From: Thamnidium elegans
Taxonomy: Eukaryota; Mucoromycota; Mucoromycetes; Mucorales; Mucoraceae
Assembly: GCA_025201345.1 (NCBI GenBank)
Contig: JAIXMG010000001.1
Coordinates: forward strand, 744,001-808,000
Direction: 5' to 3'
DNA: 64,000 bases
Shown here: positions 32,215-45,445 of the stretch, piece after piece
Layout: every line of letters starts with the position of its first letter
Position numbering within the stretch: position 1 is the first letter of the stretch
Made by a program: the position numbers and the translations under genes
The notes under the pieces: model-generated
Seen by the model: only the letters and a program-made list of their open reading frames with translations
What the model was told of the DNA's origin: nothing
Database searches by the model: none

Positions 32215-35200
32215 CAAAAATCTAATGCATATATTATTTGTAGGATCTTGGTATTACTGAAGGTTCTCTTAGTCTTTTCGAAAGTGTCGAGACTCTTGCT
32301 TGTTTGAACATTTTAAGTTCAGTTGATAAGATGCCTGCTGATGCTTACGAGAATGCACTTACTCAATTAAAGAACTTGAAGCATTTCCTTACTTCAAATG
32401 TCAATTTAAAGGACAGAAGAGCTCTTGAAACTGTAATGCTTATTGCTATGGCCCGTCAAGTATGTATATTATATCTTTTTATGTAATCTTTTGTTATTAA
32501 CCCTTATTTTTTTATTAGTTGCTTAATGCTTCTGCCGAAGTTATTCCTAACGAGCATTATACTGCCCTTGCTTCTGAATTCAGTAAGATTACTGCTTTCA
32601 CAAAGACTCTCTTGAAGACATCTATCTATTCTACTGAAAACTTTAGCTCTCAATACGATGATGCTTTGGCTGTCTTAACCGAGGTTTTAAGAATCATGGA
32701 AAGTGTCGATTTCAATGCTTTCTTCATCAATGCAATGAAGTCTATCAGTGAATGTGTTCATCGTTTGAGACTCAAGGATGATGCTGGCTTTTACTCTTCT
32801 GCTGGTAAGGCCCGTGTCCTTTTAGGTTTGGCTTTTGTATCAGCTTATATTCCTGATTACCCTGTTGATCCTACATCCGAGCCTCGTCTCCATGTCAACT
32901 TGTTGAACAAGAAGAAGCAAGAACATACTGATAACATTGAAGTCCGTAGCAAGATTGAAACTATGTACACTGGTAATGATACCAACAATATTGTTGCTCA
33001 AGAACAAAGCGATTTAGAAAAGGTCAACAATGAACTTGCCCATAGTGCTACTATTTTCTCTCTTCGCCCTGCTCAATCTCAATTAGATGAAATCTTTGTT
33101 GATCTCCGTTATCTCCAAAAGAGTATGCTTGACCGTAATGTCGAGAACTTGTTAATTGATCTTGAAGCTAATGGTATCGACTCTGTATTACAGCGTGAAA
33201 ATCTTTTACAAGGTAACGCTCTTCAATTCGTTGATAGAGTTCATCATAAGTTCCCCTTGTACAGAGATATTCTTCAACCCCTCGTTGTCGCCGTTGATGA
33301 TATCAAGTATGGTTTGCGTATCTTGACTGCCAATGCTAGAAAGGATTCTACTGATAAGTTTTTGGCCGAAGTTATTGAACTTCTTGTTCGTGACCCTGAT
33401 GTCTCTCATCATGACTATGATCTTGATTGGCACACGCTTGCTACTCCCGAAAAGATCGCTAAACTCAAGAGAGTTGTTTTCGAAAGAGCTCCTACCAGTA
33501 GAAAATGGGCTTTCTATCTTCGTCTTTTGATTGTTATTCTTCAACGTCTTGTCATCGGTGTCAATACCAATGCTTACATGAAGACAGATGATCTTATTTC
33601 TGTTAACGTTCTTTTCAGTGAGATTATTCAAGTCTGGAAATCTGCTGAAGAGTACAAGCATAAGATGGCCGTCGAAAAGGAAGCTATGTTCAAGACTCGT
33701 GCTAGAAAGTATGAGCCTCCTACTGATGAGGAACTTGAAGAACAAGATTTGAAGAAGATCTTCGCTGATTTCAATGAAGACTTTGCCGATTTAGATTTCG
33801 AAGATGATGGTCAAGCCAAAAAGACTTTTATCCCTACCGATGTCGAAGAAGTATCTGTCTTGGATGATGAAGATGTTCATCGTATCGGTCATCTTCATAG
33901 AATGCTCTTTGAAACTTACAGTCGCGACTCTTGCGTTCGTTCTGATAAGTCTTGGGATCGCGAAACTATTCAGTCTTATGCTGTTGCCAGTCAACTTGCT
34001 ACTATGGCTAACTCTGCTTTCACTAATGCTACTGATCGTATCTGTAACGGTGGTAACCTCCGTGTCACTTCTTTGACCATTAACCGTCTTGAATCCGAAA
34101 ATTCATTCGCTAAAACTAGTGACAACATTTACGATTTCTATCAAAGTGAAAATGTTGGTGAGGCTAAGCGTGTCGAACCTATTGTCAATCGTTTCAAGGC
34201 TCGTATCTTAGAGCTTGTTGAACAATGGCCCGAACATGCCATTCTCGAGCAATTGATTGTAATTTGTGATCGTATTTTAACTTTCTCTATTCTTTCTCCT
34301 GTTGCCAAATTCTTGACTGGTATCGAACTTTTGTTACAAAAATCCGAAGATTGGGAAGCCTATGCTGCTAAGCACGTTTCATTGAAGGATCAACGTGAAG
34401 AACTTATCGCTTTGATTGTCAGTTGGAGACAACTTGAACTTAACTGCTGGCCCAAGCTTTTAGCTGCCCAAGAGCAATATCATCAAGATGCTGCTTTTAC
34501 CTGGTGGTTCCATCTTTACGATACTGTCAACAATACTTCTTTCGAAAGTGATTCTGAAACTGTAAATACCAAGAATACTAAGGAATTACTCGGTGCTCTT
34601 GATCAATTTATCCAGTGTGCTTCTATCATCGAATTAGAGCCTCGTCTTAAAATGATTGATAGTTTCTATCGTCAAACCAAGATTCAAGCTCAATTATCTA
34701 ACTTTGAAGGTGAAAAGTTGAACTACGAAAGAACTGCCACTATTTTGCGCAATGTCTACTTGTACTATTCTCAATTCCAAGAACATGCTAATACTATGCT
34801 CGCTCAATTGCGTAAGCCTATTGAAAAGGATTTGAAGGATTTCGTCAAGATTGCTACTTGGAAGGATGTTAACATTTATGCTCTTCGTCAAAGTGCTGCT
34901 AAAACACATAGACAACTTCATAAGTGTATCCGTAAATATCGTGAAGTCTTGAACAACTCCATGTTGACTATTATCGCGAACTATAACGAAGAACATGCCA
35001 TGTACCAATTTGGTGATGATAAGCGTTATGCCAAGGATGTCAATCGTGGACTTGTTGACCAACTTTCTCAACCTAGTATTTGGACTGGTACAACCGTTAT
35101 GCCTGAATCTAACGATGATTTCGATTGGTCTTCTGCTCCTGAAGTCAAGCAGCATCTTAGCAATCTTCAAGTTACATTGAACAGAATGCGTGCTTATTGT

Positions 35201-38200
35201 CGCAAGGATGTCTTTGTTCTTGATGAAGAGACCAAGGAACTTCCTTTAGAGAATTTCATTACTGAAATGATTGAACAGGTTAAGTACTTCCAAAAGGAAA
35301 CACCCTCTATCATGACTGAAGAAAACAAATCTACTGTTAAGAATCAAAAGTTACTCAAGAAGAAGGCATTAGTTGACTTTTTGAAGGAACTTCGTCGTCT
35401 TGGTCTTAAGTCTCGTCCTGGTACCATGAAGGAACAAAACGCTGATACCGCTATTCTTTTCCGTCACCAAGTTGCTGACTTGGAATCTGTTATCCAAAGC
35501 AGAGATCTTCAAAAGGAAAAGTTGTCCAGTTATACTTGTGCTACTGCTGATATGGTTGAACAATGGAAGAAGGCTAATGACTATTATTTCCGTTGTATTG
35601 CTAGAATGACTCACTTGAGAACAATCAGTACTACCAATGTTAGTAAGGATCTTTCTATGCTTGAAGTCGAACGTTCTTTGGCCGCTACTGAACATATGTT
35701 TAGTCTTATCACTAAGGAGCGTAGTGTCTTATCTCGCGTTGAGGGACGTATGCAAATTCTTCAAGGTGCTGCTGTTCAACTTGCATCTTTGTACGATTCT
35801 TTCTCTCAAGGAAAGCCTATTGCTAGTGATGCTGAACTTGGTTGTCGCTTGACTAACCATAAGGTCCATATCGATAAGCTTGCTTTGTTTTTGAACCAAG
35901 CTGTCGTTGTTGTTTCTCTTCAAGCTGGCTCTGTTGGTCAACGTACATTAAAGGATCTGGAAGAAATGGCCCGTAGTATTCAAAAGATTCAAAAGACTGT
36001 TGATTACTGTTTCGTTCAACGTTATCTTTATCCTAGATCTGCTACTGGTCTCGAATTTTCTTTATTGTCCACTGATATTGAAGAAATGATCAAGTCTCAT
36101 TCCGAAAAGATTGAATTGATTCACACTCTTGTAGTTAGCGCTATGCAAGTCTTACCTCAATCTAGCCATGTGTTATTCCCTATCACTCAATACATCGAAA
36201 GTATTGGTCACTTACCTATTACTCAAGTCCAAGAAGAGGAGGAAAGTGAAGCTGAAAAGGTTACTATCGTCGATCTTCGTGAGAAGATTTATGGTTTGAT
36301 TGATGCTGCTTTAGTTTCTATTCAAGATCTTAAAAAGGCCAACGCTGCTCCTGAAAAGCCCAAGTCTATCTTAACTGAAGAAGGTGAGGAGGAGGAAGAA
36401 GAAACTGAGGATATGAGTCAAGATTATATTCGTCTCCAAAGCACTAAACAAGCTAAGCTTGCTAGTGCTCTTCATCTTGAAGCTGCTTCTAAGCGTTGTG
36501 TTGAAGTTTTGACTATTGCTCATACTCTCATGTCTCGTTCTGAATCTGCTGATGTTGTAAATGAAATCTCTCGTTTGTTACAAGAATCATATCCTTTCCT
36601 TCAACAATACATGCTTATTGTTCAACATACGCTCAGTAAGATGCTGGTTCATCATAAGGCCATGGCTAAGATGACTTATTGTCTTGTCAACTCCTTCAGT
36701 ATTATTATCACCAAGGGTTTCTGTATGCCTGCTGGTGCTGATGATGGCGAAGAAGGTGATGCTGATGGTGTTATGAGTGGTACTGGTATGGGTGAAGGTG
36801 AAGGTAACAAGGATGTTAGTGAAGAAATTGAAGATGAGGAACAAGTCCTTGGTACTCAAAACGAAGAACGTAACAACGATGATAAGCAAGATACCAAAGA
36901 AGAGAAGAATGGTATGGATATGGAGAATGACTTTGATGGTAACCTTGAAGACGTTGAACATGACGATGAGAAGGATGAAGATGATTCTGATAGTTCTGAC
37001 GAAGAAGAAGATCCTGATGAGCAAATTGGTGATGTAGATGATATGGATCCTGATGCCGTTGATGATAAGATGTGGGGTGATGAAGCCGAGGAGAACTTGA
37101 AAGAAAGTGATAAGACTGTTGAAGATCAAGGAAACCAAGATCAAGAACAAGAATCTGAAATTGTTGCCAAGGATGAAAATGATGATCAGCCTGACTCCAA
37201 GGGTGAAAAGCCTGACAAGAATGATAAGAAGGATAATCAGCAAGAAGCTGATGGTGAAGAAGGTGATGGCGATGAAGAAATGGACGATGATAAAGAAGAA
37301 GGTGATGAGGAGAATGAAGCTGAAGGCGAAGGTGAAGACGAGGATGATGTTGAGAATAAGGCTGGTGAGCAACTCAATGCTGAAATCCCTGAAGCCGAAA
37401 CTTTGGAGCTTCCTGATGATATGAATATGGATGGTGATGATGATAACGAAGATGGTGGAGAAGAAGGCCAAGATATGAATGATCCTATGGATATGGATGA
37501 GAAGGCTCCCAACCAAGGTGAAGAGCAACTTCCTGAAGAAGATGAGGAGGCTGAAGCTTTCCATGATGCTTTAGATGATGTCGATCAAGGTATGGACGGT
37601 GAAGATGAGGAGATGGCAGATGCTTCTGCTCAAATGGATACCGAAGCAGGTGAAGGTGATGATGAGGAAGAAAAGAATGCCTCTGGTGATGAAGAAAATG
37701 AGGAGAATGAAGAACTTGCCCCTGAAGTCGGTGATTCTGAACAACAAAAGAAGAACGGCCAGATTGAAGAAGATGAGCAAGATGTTGATGAAGAGAACAA
37801 GGCTCAAAACCGTGAACAACCTGATAGTGATGCTACTGCAGATAACCAATTCGGTGTTCAAGGTGAATCTGGTAAGCAGAGTAAGAGCTCAGCTGGTAAG
37901 AAAGAAGGAGAAGATGATACTGCTGAAAATGACGACGATGCTGCTGATGAAAAGGCTGATAAGCAAGAGAAGAAGGGCAAGTCTGAACGTGGTGCCAACC
38001 AATCTAACGAAGAAGAAGCTGATGATGCCGAAAAGGAACAACAAGGAGAAGATGACTCTGAAGAACAAGAAGCTAGTCAAGCTCAATCTAATCCTCAAAG
38101 AAGTTTGGGTGATGCTTTAGAGAAATGGCGTAGAAGACTCGCGGATCTCGACGATGAAGCTGAGAACGAGGAAGAAGAAGCTGATTCGGAAAAGGAAAAG

Positions 38201-39505
38201 AAGACCGATGATCCTGATACTGAAGAAGCCAAGGTGAATGAGGATGATTCGTTTGAATATGTTAAGAACGATGATGAGGCCCATGATATGCAAACCATGG
38301 GTAACGCTCAACCAGATCAAGTCCAAGATTTGAAGATGGGCGGTATGGATGAAGAAAAGGAAGATAATAATGAAACTTCTGGTGAAATGGAAGTCGACGA
38401 CCAAGTTGACGACGTTGATACTATGCCTTTAGCTCGTGATACACTAGACATGTCCGGTGCTGGTGATACTCAAGGTGCTATCCTTAGTAAGAAATTACCC
38501 GAACAGCAATTAATGGATGAAAGTGAAATTTTGACCATGGATGAATCTGTTGTGTCTCGTGAACCCCTTGAACAAGAAGATATTGAGCGTATGAGAGACG
38601 AGCTTGAAACCCAGGTGTCCGACTGGCGTGAAGAAGGCCGTGATATTAATAAGGCTCGTGAACTTTGGCAAGGATATGAAAACTTAACACACGATCTTGC
38701 TATGGGTCTCTGTGAACAACTCCGTTTGATTCTTGAGCCTACCTTAGCTACTAAGCTTAAGGGTGATTATCGTACTGGTAAACGTCTTAATATGAAGAAG
38801 ATTATTCCATATATTGCAAGTCAATTTAAGAAGGATAAGATTTGGTTGCGTCGTACTAAACCTAGTAAGCGTCAATACCAAGTTATGATTTCTGTTGATG
38901 ATTCCAAGTCTATGTCTGAATCCCATTCCGTACAACTTGCTTATGAAGCATTATCTCTTATTTCTAAGGCATTGTCTCAACTTGAAGTTGGTAGTATTTC
39001 TATTACATCTTTCGGTGAACGTGTTCGTTTGTTACATCCTTTCGATCAACCTTTTACTTCTGAATCTGGTGCTAACGTTATTCAACAATTTACTTTTGCT
39101 CAACAAAAGACTTATGTCAAGAACTTGATTGAAACCTCTCTCGGCTTATTTGAAGGTGCCAAGCACACTTCTGGTCCCGGTAACGCTGAACTCTGGCAAC
39201 TCCAATTGATTATCTCCGACGGTATTTGTGAAGATCATAATACACTCCGTGCCCTTGTCCGTAGCGCATTGGATCAACAAATTATGATGATCTTTATTGT
39301 CGTAGATAACAAGCCTGAAAAGGATTCTATCTTGAACATGACTAACGTCAAGTATACTATCAAGGATGGTAAATATGGTATCCAAATGAACCCTTACCTT
39401 GAAACATTCCCCTTCCAATACTTTATGGTGTTGCGTGATATTAATGCGCTCCCTGAAGTATTATCCGATGCATTAAGACAATACTTTAGTTTTGTTTCTG
39501 CTTAG
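23140..39505 (+). CDS. MDN1: Midasin (MDN1/REA1), dynein-like AAA+ ribosome-maturation ATPase, six exons
   Basis: Exons 23140-23555, 23621-23699, 23766-24070, 24146-32165, 32244-32459 and 32519-39505 join in frame to about 5,340 aa, within the family range (yeast about 4,900, human about 5,600). Six AAA+ modules are visible through their Walker A motifs: GVTGAGKTS (about 360), VGETGTGKTT (704), GPTSAGKTS (1122), VGETGCGKTT (1421), EGSPGVGKTS (1755) and GPSASGKTS (2065). Walker B is intact as DE in modules 2-5 (LLDEINLA type), altered in module 1 (LIEDIDLA) and degenerate in module 6 (LLIDNANMC). A long linker follows, then an Asp/Glu-rich region (about 4300-4980) and a C-terminal MIDAS/VWA domain with DDSKSMS (about 5137). 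In the nucleolus and nucleoplasm it pulls assembly factors (Ytm1, Rsa4) off pre-60S particles. Intron 4 contains 44 consecutive T. Confidence 0.97.
32166..32243 (+). other. MDN1 intron 4 with a 44-T tract
   Basis: 78-nt GT-AG intron in which T occupies 32171-32214 without interruption; the remaining 29 nt hold the 3' end. It is an extreme polypyrimidine tract and probably a length-polymorphic or sequencing-sensitive site. Confidence 0.85.
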
Positions 39506-40003
39506 TTTTTAGAATACTAGTTTTAGTTTGTATTTATATTATATTTTTGTATTATTTTGTTATTTTAAATAAAAAATGTTTTTTTAAACATTAAAAGAAT
39601 GTCTTTATTTTGATTTAAGGGTGTAATCCTCTTTCATAAAACTGGTAGCACATTGCTTTATACTTGTCAAATATTTTGGAACTATTTACTTTTAATTGTA
39701 TTACTTATAAACCGCTGTTCATTTATAAATGTAGCTATTAGAAAACTATATTATATTCTGAAATACTATATCTGCTATTTATTAGATATTGTTACTTGGA
39801 ATAAGCACTAGTATATTACAATTTATCTATTATTTAAATTGTGTCATATTTTCATAGTTTTGTTTTACATATATATTTCTTATAATACTTCTGTCCGAAA
39901 ATCGCGTGTGCAACATGAAGGCTGAATCTTGTAATAGCATAAAATAATAACATCAGTCATTACTAAAAAAAAACGCAAACAGCAATCAGCACGAGTTATT
40001 TCT
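39506..40003. other. Intergenic between convergent genes
   Basis: About 500 bp between the stops of MDN1 (+) and the first arrestin-like gene (-). AATAAA at 39568-39573 is a likely MDN1 polyadenylation signal. No gene seen. Confidence 0.6.
39568..39573 (+). terminator. Polyadenylation signal AATAAA after MDN1
   Basis: Consensus hexamer 63 bp after the MDN1 stop codon, in a T-rich setting. Confidence 0.5.
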
Positions 40004-41326
40004 TCACATGATACAGCTCATGTATTGATGATGAGGCGTATTCAGTGACGATTCGTATTTTGGTAATCGGTCTTCGTTGTACAATGGAAGTGCTTCTTCG
40101 TATTCTAAAAAGTTCAAAAACTTGGGGGCAGGTAAAATGTCGGCATTTGATCCTTCTGGAGGTTGATCGAAAACGCTTTGGAACGTTGAATAAACTTTAA
40201 TCTCTTCTGAAGATCGAATACCGTACCCTAGAGTTCCAATATTAATGGGTATATCTGTCAGATCAAAATTGGAATTCCATATCTTTCCTTTTCGTTTAAT
40301 ATTAATTTTAAGTTGATATCCAATGGAAAACACAGGACTATAAGAGAATGAAGGAATGTTGTCTATGGATATTTCTAGTTTTGAATCGATGGGTATTACT
40401 TTGCTTTCAATAGATGACGAGGATGATGAATTATTGGTATCGATCAAATTTAAATTAATATTCTCTTGAGTAATAAGATGTGATACCTTTCGCTCTCCTT
40501 TATTTGTTTTACTTTTTAAATTGTTTGTTGTTTTATTCCACGTTCGATTTTGGTATAATCTGATCGATACGGATTCAATTGAATGTTTTGGAATACCTTT
40601 AATTAATAGAGAAACAGGGATTATATCTCCAGGTACATAATCTAAAGACGCCAATTTTACATTGACAGAAGGTGCCGTTGGACTTGCTTTTCCTGGTTTA
40701 GAATTTTTCTCTGATGAAGATAACAAATTGGAACCCTTTTCAAAAGTTGTTATGCAAATTGGCTTCTTTGAAAAACCTGTTTCGATAAACGGCATGTATA
40801 TGATCGGTTTATGAACTTTAATAATAGCGGCTTCCCCTTGAGTTTGAGAATCGAGATAAGCAGAAAGAGTGTAGCTACAGCTATATCCCAACCCTTCACT
40901 TTCTGAAAGAACACGAGAAGAAGGAGGAAATTGAATCATTGGTAACTGGACAATAAATGGAATGGATATGTCTGTATTTGATCGAAGTAATGGGAGCAAT
41001 TGAGACGTCTTATGGTTCCATAAAACCTTTTGGCTACCAAAGAGTTGGTTATGATAGGTAGGGCTGATGTACCCCGAATCACACGTTGATTCAGTTGCGT
41101 GAAATACAATTCTTAATCTATCTGCCTTCTGCAATTGCAATTCTGTAACATTAATTTTGACAAAGCCTGTAATTTGAAAGTGCGGTTAATACATGCAATT
41201 GGGAGGGGTTTTTTTTATCTACACTTCTAGGATAATCATACCTTGAAATGCTGATCCAGGGCCGTATACAGGCTGATTTTTTATGGACCATCCGAATTCT
41301 GGTAAAAGATTAATTGTCAGAGACAT
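40004..41326 (-). CDS. Arrestin-fold protein (alpha-arrestin-like), paralogue A, two exons
   Basis: Exons 41242-41326 and 40004-41166 (75-nt intron) give 415 aa. The first exon encodes MSLTINLLPEFGWSIKNQPV and the start of the arrestin N-domain strand YGPGSAFQG, spliced within the Gly codon. Arrestin-type strands follow: ADRLRIVFHATES, a Pro-Phe-x-Val-Gln-Leu-Pro strand (IPFIVQLPMIQFPPSS), YSCSYTLSAYLDS, and a second domain from about DYVPGDIIPVSLLIKG. The C-terminus carries LPLY and LPKY, variants of the PY motif by which fungal alpha-arrestins (ARTs) recruit Rsp5/Nedd4 ubiquitin ligases to membrane transporters (family knowledge; function here inferred). A paralogue lies 2.75 kb to the right. 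The longer distance strands in the middle are Lys/Ser-rich insertions absent from paralogue B. Confidence 0.85.
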
Positions 41327-43555
41327 TTTTTTTTAAATAATGTAAGCTATGAAAATATCGAAAGAGATTGTTTTTTTTTATCGAGCGTTATATATACGTA
41401 ATTTTTTATTTTTTTGGCATGGCAAAAAAAAAAAAAAAAAGATCGGACTTTTATTTATCAGAGTACCAAGTTTTTACGTCTTGGTACTTGGAGTTGAGGT
41501 AAGTCAACATGAGTAGGTTAGATTGATAACGATATATCAATAAGATCTATATTACCTGTATTCTCGATATATACATATGTCTGTATTCTATATAAAATTT
41601 CTGTAAATGAAAATATAGAATTTACAAAAGAAAGTTTATATTTGCCAAGCTCACTTGGCAGAATTTCTGTTTGATCTACTATTTTTTCTTGTAAATATCC
41701 TAAGACTCGGTATAAATATCGTAGCTAAAAAAAAAACTATCATTTAGAAATTATGCGAGCGATTCATAACATCAAAAACAGTTTTTTATTGCTATTTAAC
41801 TTTTTTTTCTGTTTTGTTATCTAATCTACTGTGTGTTATGTCACTTGCTCAGTCCCTTGTTATTTGATATTATAATCAAAACCGTCACTACCAGGACAAA
41901 TAAAGTAAACGAACACAAACTTTCGCTAGTTTTTTTTTGGGCCCAAGTAAAAACTCTACCTTGTCAAAAAAATACCGAGCTTAAGGATTCCTTTTATATA
42001 TAAAACAATTTATTTCGAAAGATGAACTTAATATAATAACATTTCTTATCTGCTTGATACTTAGAGAATTACTAATAGCCATACATTATAAATATCGATC
42101 AGTACTGACTCTGACGCTTTGAGTAATGTTTCTGTATTATTTTGGAAGCTATATATTTAAATTTATAGTAACAAAAAACTGCGGATAACGTGTAACCTTG
42201 TCATGTGTAAAACCATTCGACTATACTATCCTAGAAACAAATATACGAGCGTTCTGGTAAGTGCAATTCAAATTTAAAAGGGCCTTAATATTTTCGAAGA
42301 TATCAACTTTGCTCCCTTCTTTTTTTTATTTTTTTTTCCCGTAAATCAGGGCAAAGTTAGAAAAAAGAAACTGCTGGTTTCTAAATTGAAAAAGTTTAAA
42401 TTTCGTACTCATGTTATACAGAGTTACTTTTGTAAAATATCAAGTGTCTTTTCTGCATAATTGGATGAGGTAATTTTAATAATTCGATCATAAGAAATTA
42501 AGAGATCTTCAGATATACTATATAGAGCATCTAGACTATTAAACTTATGGAAAGTGACGTGACAGAATGATTCGCTAACTGTTTCTTATATTTCCTCTCG
42601 CAGTAATCAAAAAACTTGTACTCAAATGAGTAAGATGAAGGAAACTGAAGGTTACACAATTGACATTTAAAGATGTGTCGTCTAGACGACTTCTGTTAAA
42701 CTTATACTGCTCTATTATAAATTTTTTCGTTATTCTATCAAGTAGGAACGTATATAATAAGACAACGTATGGTAAAATCTTCTTTGGCGTTTTTTATTTG
42801 AAAAAAAGAGCAAATGGAAGAGCTTATATCGTTATGCTAAAAAAGAAATATAAACGTAAACATAGAATTAGTTGCATTTAATAACAATTAGTAAGTAATA
42901 ATAATAATAAAAAAGAGTCGATTTATTAAAATACATTATCTTGTTTACCGAAAAAAAAAAAAAAAAAAAAAAAACTAAGAGATCCACGCCAAGCGTACTT
43001 AAAACTTGGCGTAAATAATGATGGGATCGACCAGTTGGTGTTACAACTGAGGCATCACAAAAGTAGAATAAATATTTCGAATCATATGAAATGGAAAGAT
43101 ATCCTGCTAAGTCCAAGTCATAAATATTAGTCATATTTTATTGATGTCTATTGGATATACGAATATGATTCATTTTGTTGTTGTTGTAACTTTATATAAA
43201 TCACCTCAAATTTTTTCCGTACTCGCAATAGCCGCAGCAGCAGCAGCAAAAAAAAAAAAAAAAACGTGGCAGAAACACTCTTGCAGATAAGTATGCTAAT
43301 GGCACCATACCAGTACAATGGTTCGATCATGCATTAAGTACATATTTATTGATATCTTTCTTTACAAATATAAGGTATTTATTACCAGCTGTTAAAAATT
43401 AAAACCAATCAAAGTGGGGCTTTTATTTATTTATACAACTCAACAAGTGGCCTACCGCGTAAAAATGGAAGTAGAGATCCGGTATCATTTCTCCTATTTT
43501 TCCCTGAACCGTGTACGACACACTTTTTTTCTCTAAAAACACGACAGTTTTTAAC

Positions 43556-43588
<33 letters not shown>

Positions 43589-44083
43589 TAGTTTAAGTGC
43601 TTAGTAATGACGTTTTTCTTTTTACCGCTCGGTTGGGTACCTTGTTATACTTTATATATAGAAATATTTATATTTAGTGGTTTTATATATGTATATTCTA
43701 AATATTTAGACAATTGTAAAAAATAACTCATATAAACGCCGCCTTTGTACTCTTTCTTTTTAGCAATTGCAAACTACTTTATTTTTAACGTTTTTCTAGT
43801 AACCGCTTTGGTTTAGTATGTTTAGAGCTAAATAAAACTATGAGACCATTGTCTTCTTTTGTATAGATGCTGAGTAGTAATGGTTGTACACTGTAGTACG
43901 TTGAAAAAAAAAAAAAGGTGAAGCCTTGTTGCCAGTTAAACTACACGACATTGTATAACATTAAACTTTATATTCATATATATCTATTTTTGGTTTTATT
44001 GTTAAAATAGGATTTAATTTCTAGCTTATATAAGTACAATTATTTACATCAAGTATTTACAACGATGAAAAAAGAGCTACATA
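41327..44083. other. Long intergenic region between arrestin paralogues
   Basis: About 2.75 kb with no gene I can support. It has long T/A blocks (for example T18 then A15 at 43556-43588) and small inverted repeats such as ACGCCAAG/CTTGGCGT (42986-42993, 43105-43112 by eye within the same 130 bp). Unassigned short frames on the minus strand around 42970-43330 look slightly protein-like but match nothing I recognise. Confidence 0.45.
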
Positions 44084-45214
44084 TTAAAAAGTAGCCGTAG
44101 ATTGGATAGAAGTAGATTCATAATCAGGTAATTTACTTGCGTCATAAAGAGGTAATGAGTCTTCATATTCAATGGCTTTCATAAATTGGGGGGACATAAT
44201 GCTGGAAGTAGATTCTTCAATATCAGAGTAAAGCTTAAGCTCGTTAGATGTTCGAATACCGTAACCAAGAGTACCGACTGTAATAGAGATATTATCTACA
44301 CTGACGCTATAATTCCAGATACCGCCCATAGGTCCTTTTTGTTCTACAGTTAATTGAAGTCGGTAAGAAATATTGGCGAGCTTACTATAGTCATAAGAGG
44401 GACATAAGTCATAAGGCAATTTAAGACTCAAATCACCATCGCAATAAGTACCGCACCCATCAAGAGAGTTTATGAGTAATAGCTTGGATGAAACAGCTGC
44501 GACTGTTTTCGACTGATTTGGAACGTCATCGAAAGCAGATACAGTTAGGGTTTGAATCAGTTTGATATGAACAGTAACATAATGTAAAGAGTTGGTTGAT
44601 TTCTTTTTCGAACTACCGTTCTTGTTATTCACGCGAAGGGTAATCGATATATTATCACCCGGTACGAACTCTTGGGCTGCCATACGTAATTCAGCTGATA
44701 GATCACCCTTCTTCGCGTTCCAGAAAGTAGGCGTCTTTAACAGACTGGTTTCTACAAAGGGCATACATAAGATAGGCACTTCTTCTTTTATTGTAGTGCA
44801 GTCAAGAGTAGGAGTATCAAGAAGCGCGATAAGTCGGAAACAGCAGCTGTATGTTGAGTGGTCGATAGAAGGAGGGAATTGAACCATAGGCATTTGAATA
44901 GTAAAAGGAAATACATGGCTTGACTTTTGAGAGAGTTTCAGTGTTTGCTTAGAATCCCAAAGTACAGATTGAACACTAAACAGAGGCTTTCGAACAGAGC
45001 GTATGACACCAGGAGAGATATCGAAAGGAGGAATTGTCTCAATGGCATAAAAGGCGAGACGGACTCTTTCAATAGGTAATTCGGTATCGAAATTTAACTT
45101 TACGAAACCTTGGAAGACAGAACCGGGACCATAGACAGGTTGGTTTTTGATAGACCAGCCGAATTCAGGTAAAAGTTCTATAGATAAAGAACAATTCTTG
45201 GAAGAAGTAGACAT
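44084..45214 (-). CDS. Arrestin-fold protein (alpha-arrestin-like), paralogue B
   Basis: 376 aa from the ATG at 45214; an upstream in-frame ATG at 45340 would add 42 residues unlike the paralogue and is rejected. The N-terminus LSIELLPEFGWSIKNQPVYG and GSVFQGFVK is nearly the same as paralogue A, but here the coding sequence is continuous where A has its intron. Further shared strands are FPFTIQMPMVQFPPS, YSCCFRLIALLDTP, PILCMPFVETSLLKTP and EFVPGDNISITLRVNN. The C-terminus again has LPLY and LPDY, candidate Rsp5-binding PY-like motifs. The likely role is as a cytosolic ubiquitin-ligase adaptor for plasma-membrane transporters (inference from the fold and motif). Cysteines are more frequent than in A. 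Confidence 0.85.
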   Translation of the reverse strand: MSTSSKNCSLSIELLPEFGWSIKNQPVYGPGSVFQGFVKLNFDTELPIERVRLAFYAIETIPPFDISPGVIRSVRKPLFSVQSVLWDSKQTLKLSQKSSHVFPFTIQMPMVQFPPSIDHSTYSCCFRLIALLDTPTLDCTTIKEEVPILCMPFVETSLLKTPTFWNAKKGDLSAELRMAAQEFVPGDNISITLRVNNKNGSSKKKSTNSLHYVTVHIKLIQTLTVSAFDDVPNQSKTVAAVSSKLLLINSLDGCGTYCDGDLSLKLPYDLCPSYDYSKLANISYRLQLTVEQKGPMGGIWNYSVSVDNISITVGTLGYGIRTSNELKLYSDIEESTSSIMSPQFMKAIEYEDSLPLYDASKLPDYESTSIQSTATF

Positions 45215-45445
45215 TTTATAATTCGATTGATTTTTTTTTATTTTAAAAAAAAGGTGCCAAATTATAAAACGGTCCTTGTATTTATATGTTTTTTTAAGGA
45301 GATCTACGTTTGCCGCAGTAAAGTCGCCGTGCCAGGCCATAGTGCTTTATTTGTACATAATGTGCTACCTTGGTATTATATATATTTACAATGTTAAAAA
45401 AAAAAAATCAAGATTTTATTCGATACAATTGGAGGGAAGGGGGAA

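Noticed and set aside
36587..37564. 325-codon minus-strand frame opposite MDN1
   Set aside because: It is antisense to the Asp/Glu-rich region of midasin; GAT/GAA-rich coding DNA leaves the opposite strand open with Ile/Phe/Leu-rich content. Several other frames at 36777-38404 on both strands have the same cause.
42660..43330. Short frames on both strands in the arrestin spacer
   Set aside because: They interrupt each other, include poly-Phe from T runs, and show no recognisable motif; a decayed gene is possible but not supportable.
45215..45340. N-terminal extension of arrestin paralogue B
   Set aside because: The extra 42 residues cross a T/A tract, are absent from paralogue A and precede the conserved start, so the inner ATG is preferred.
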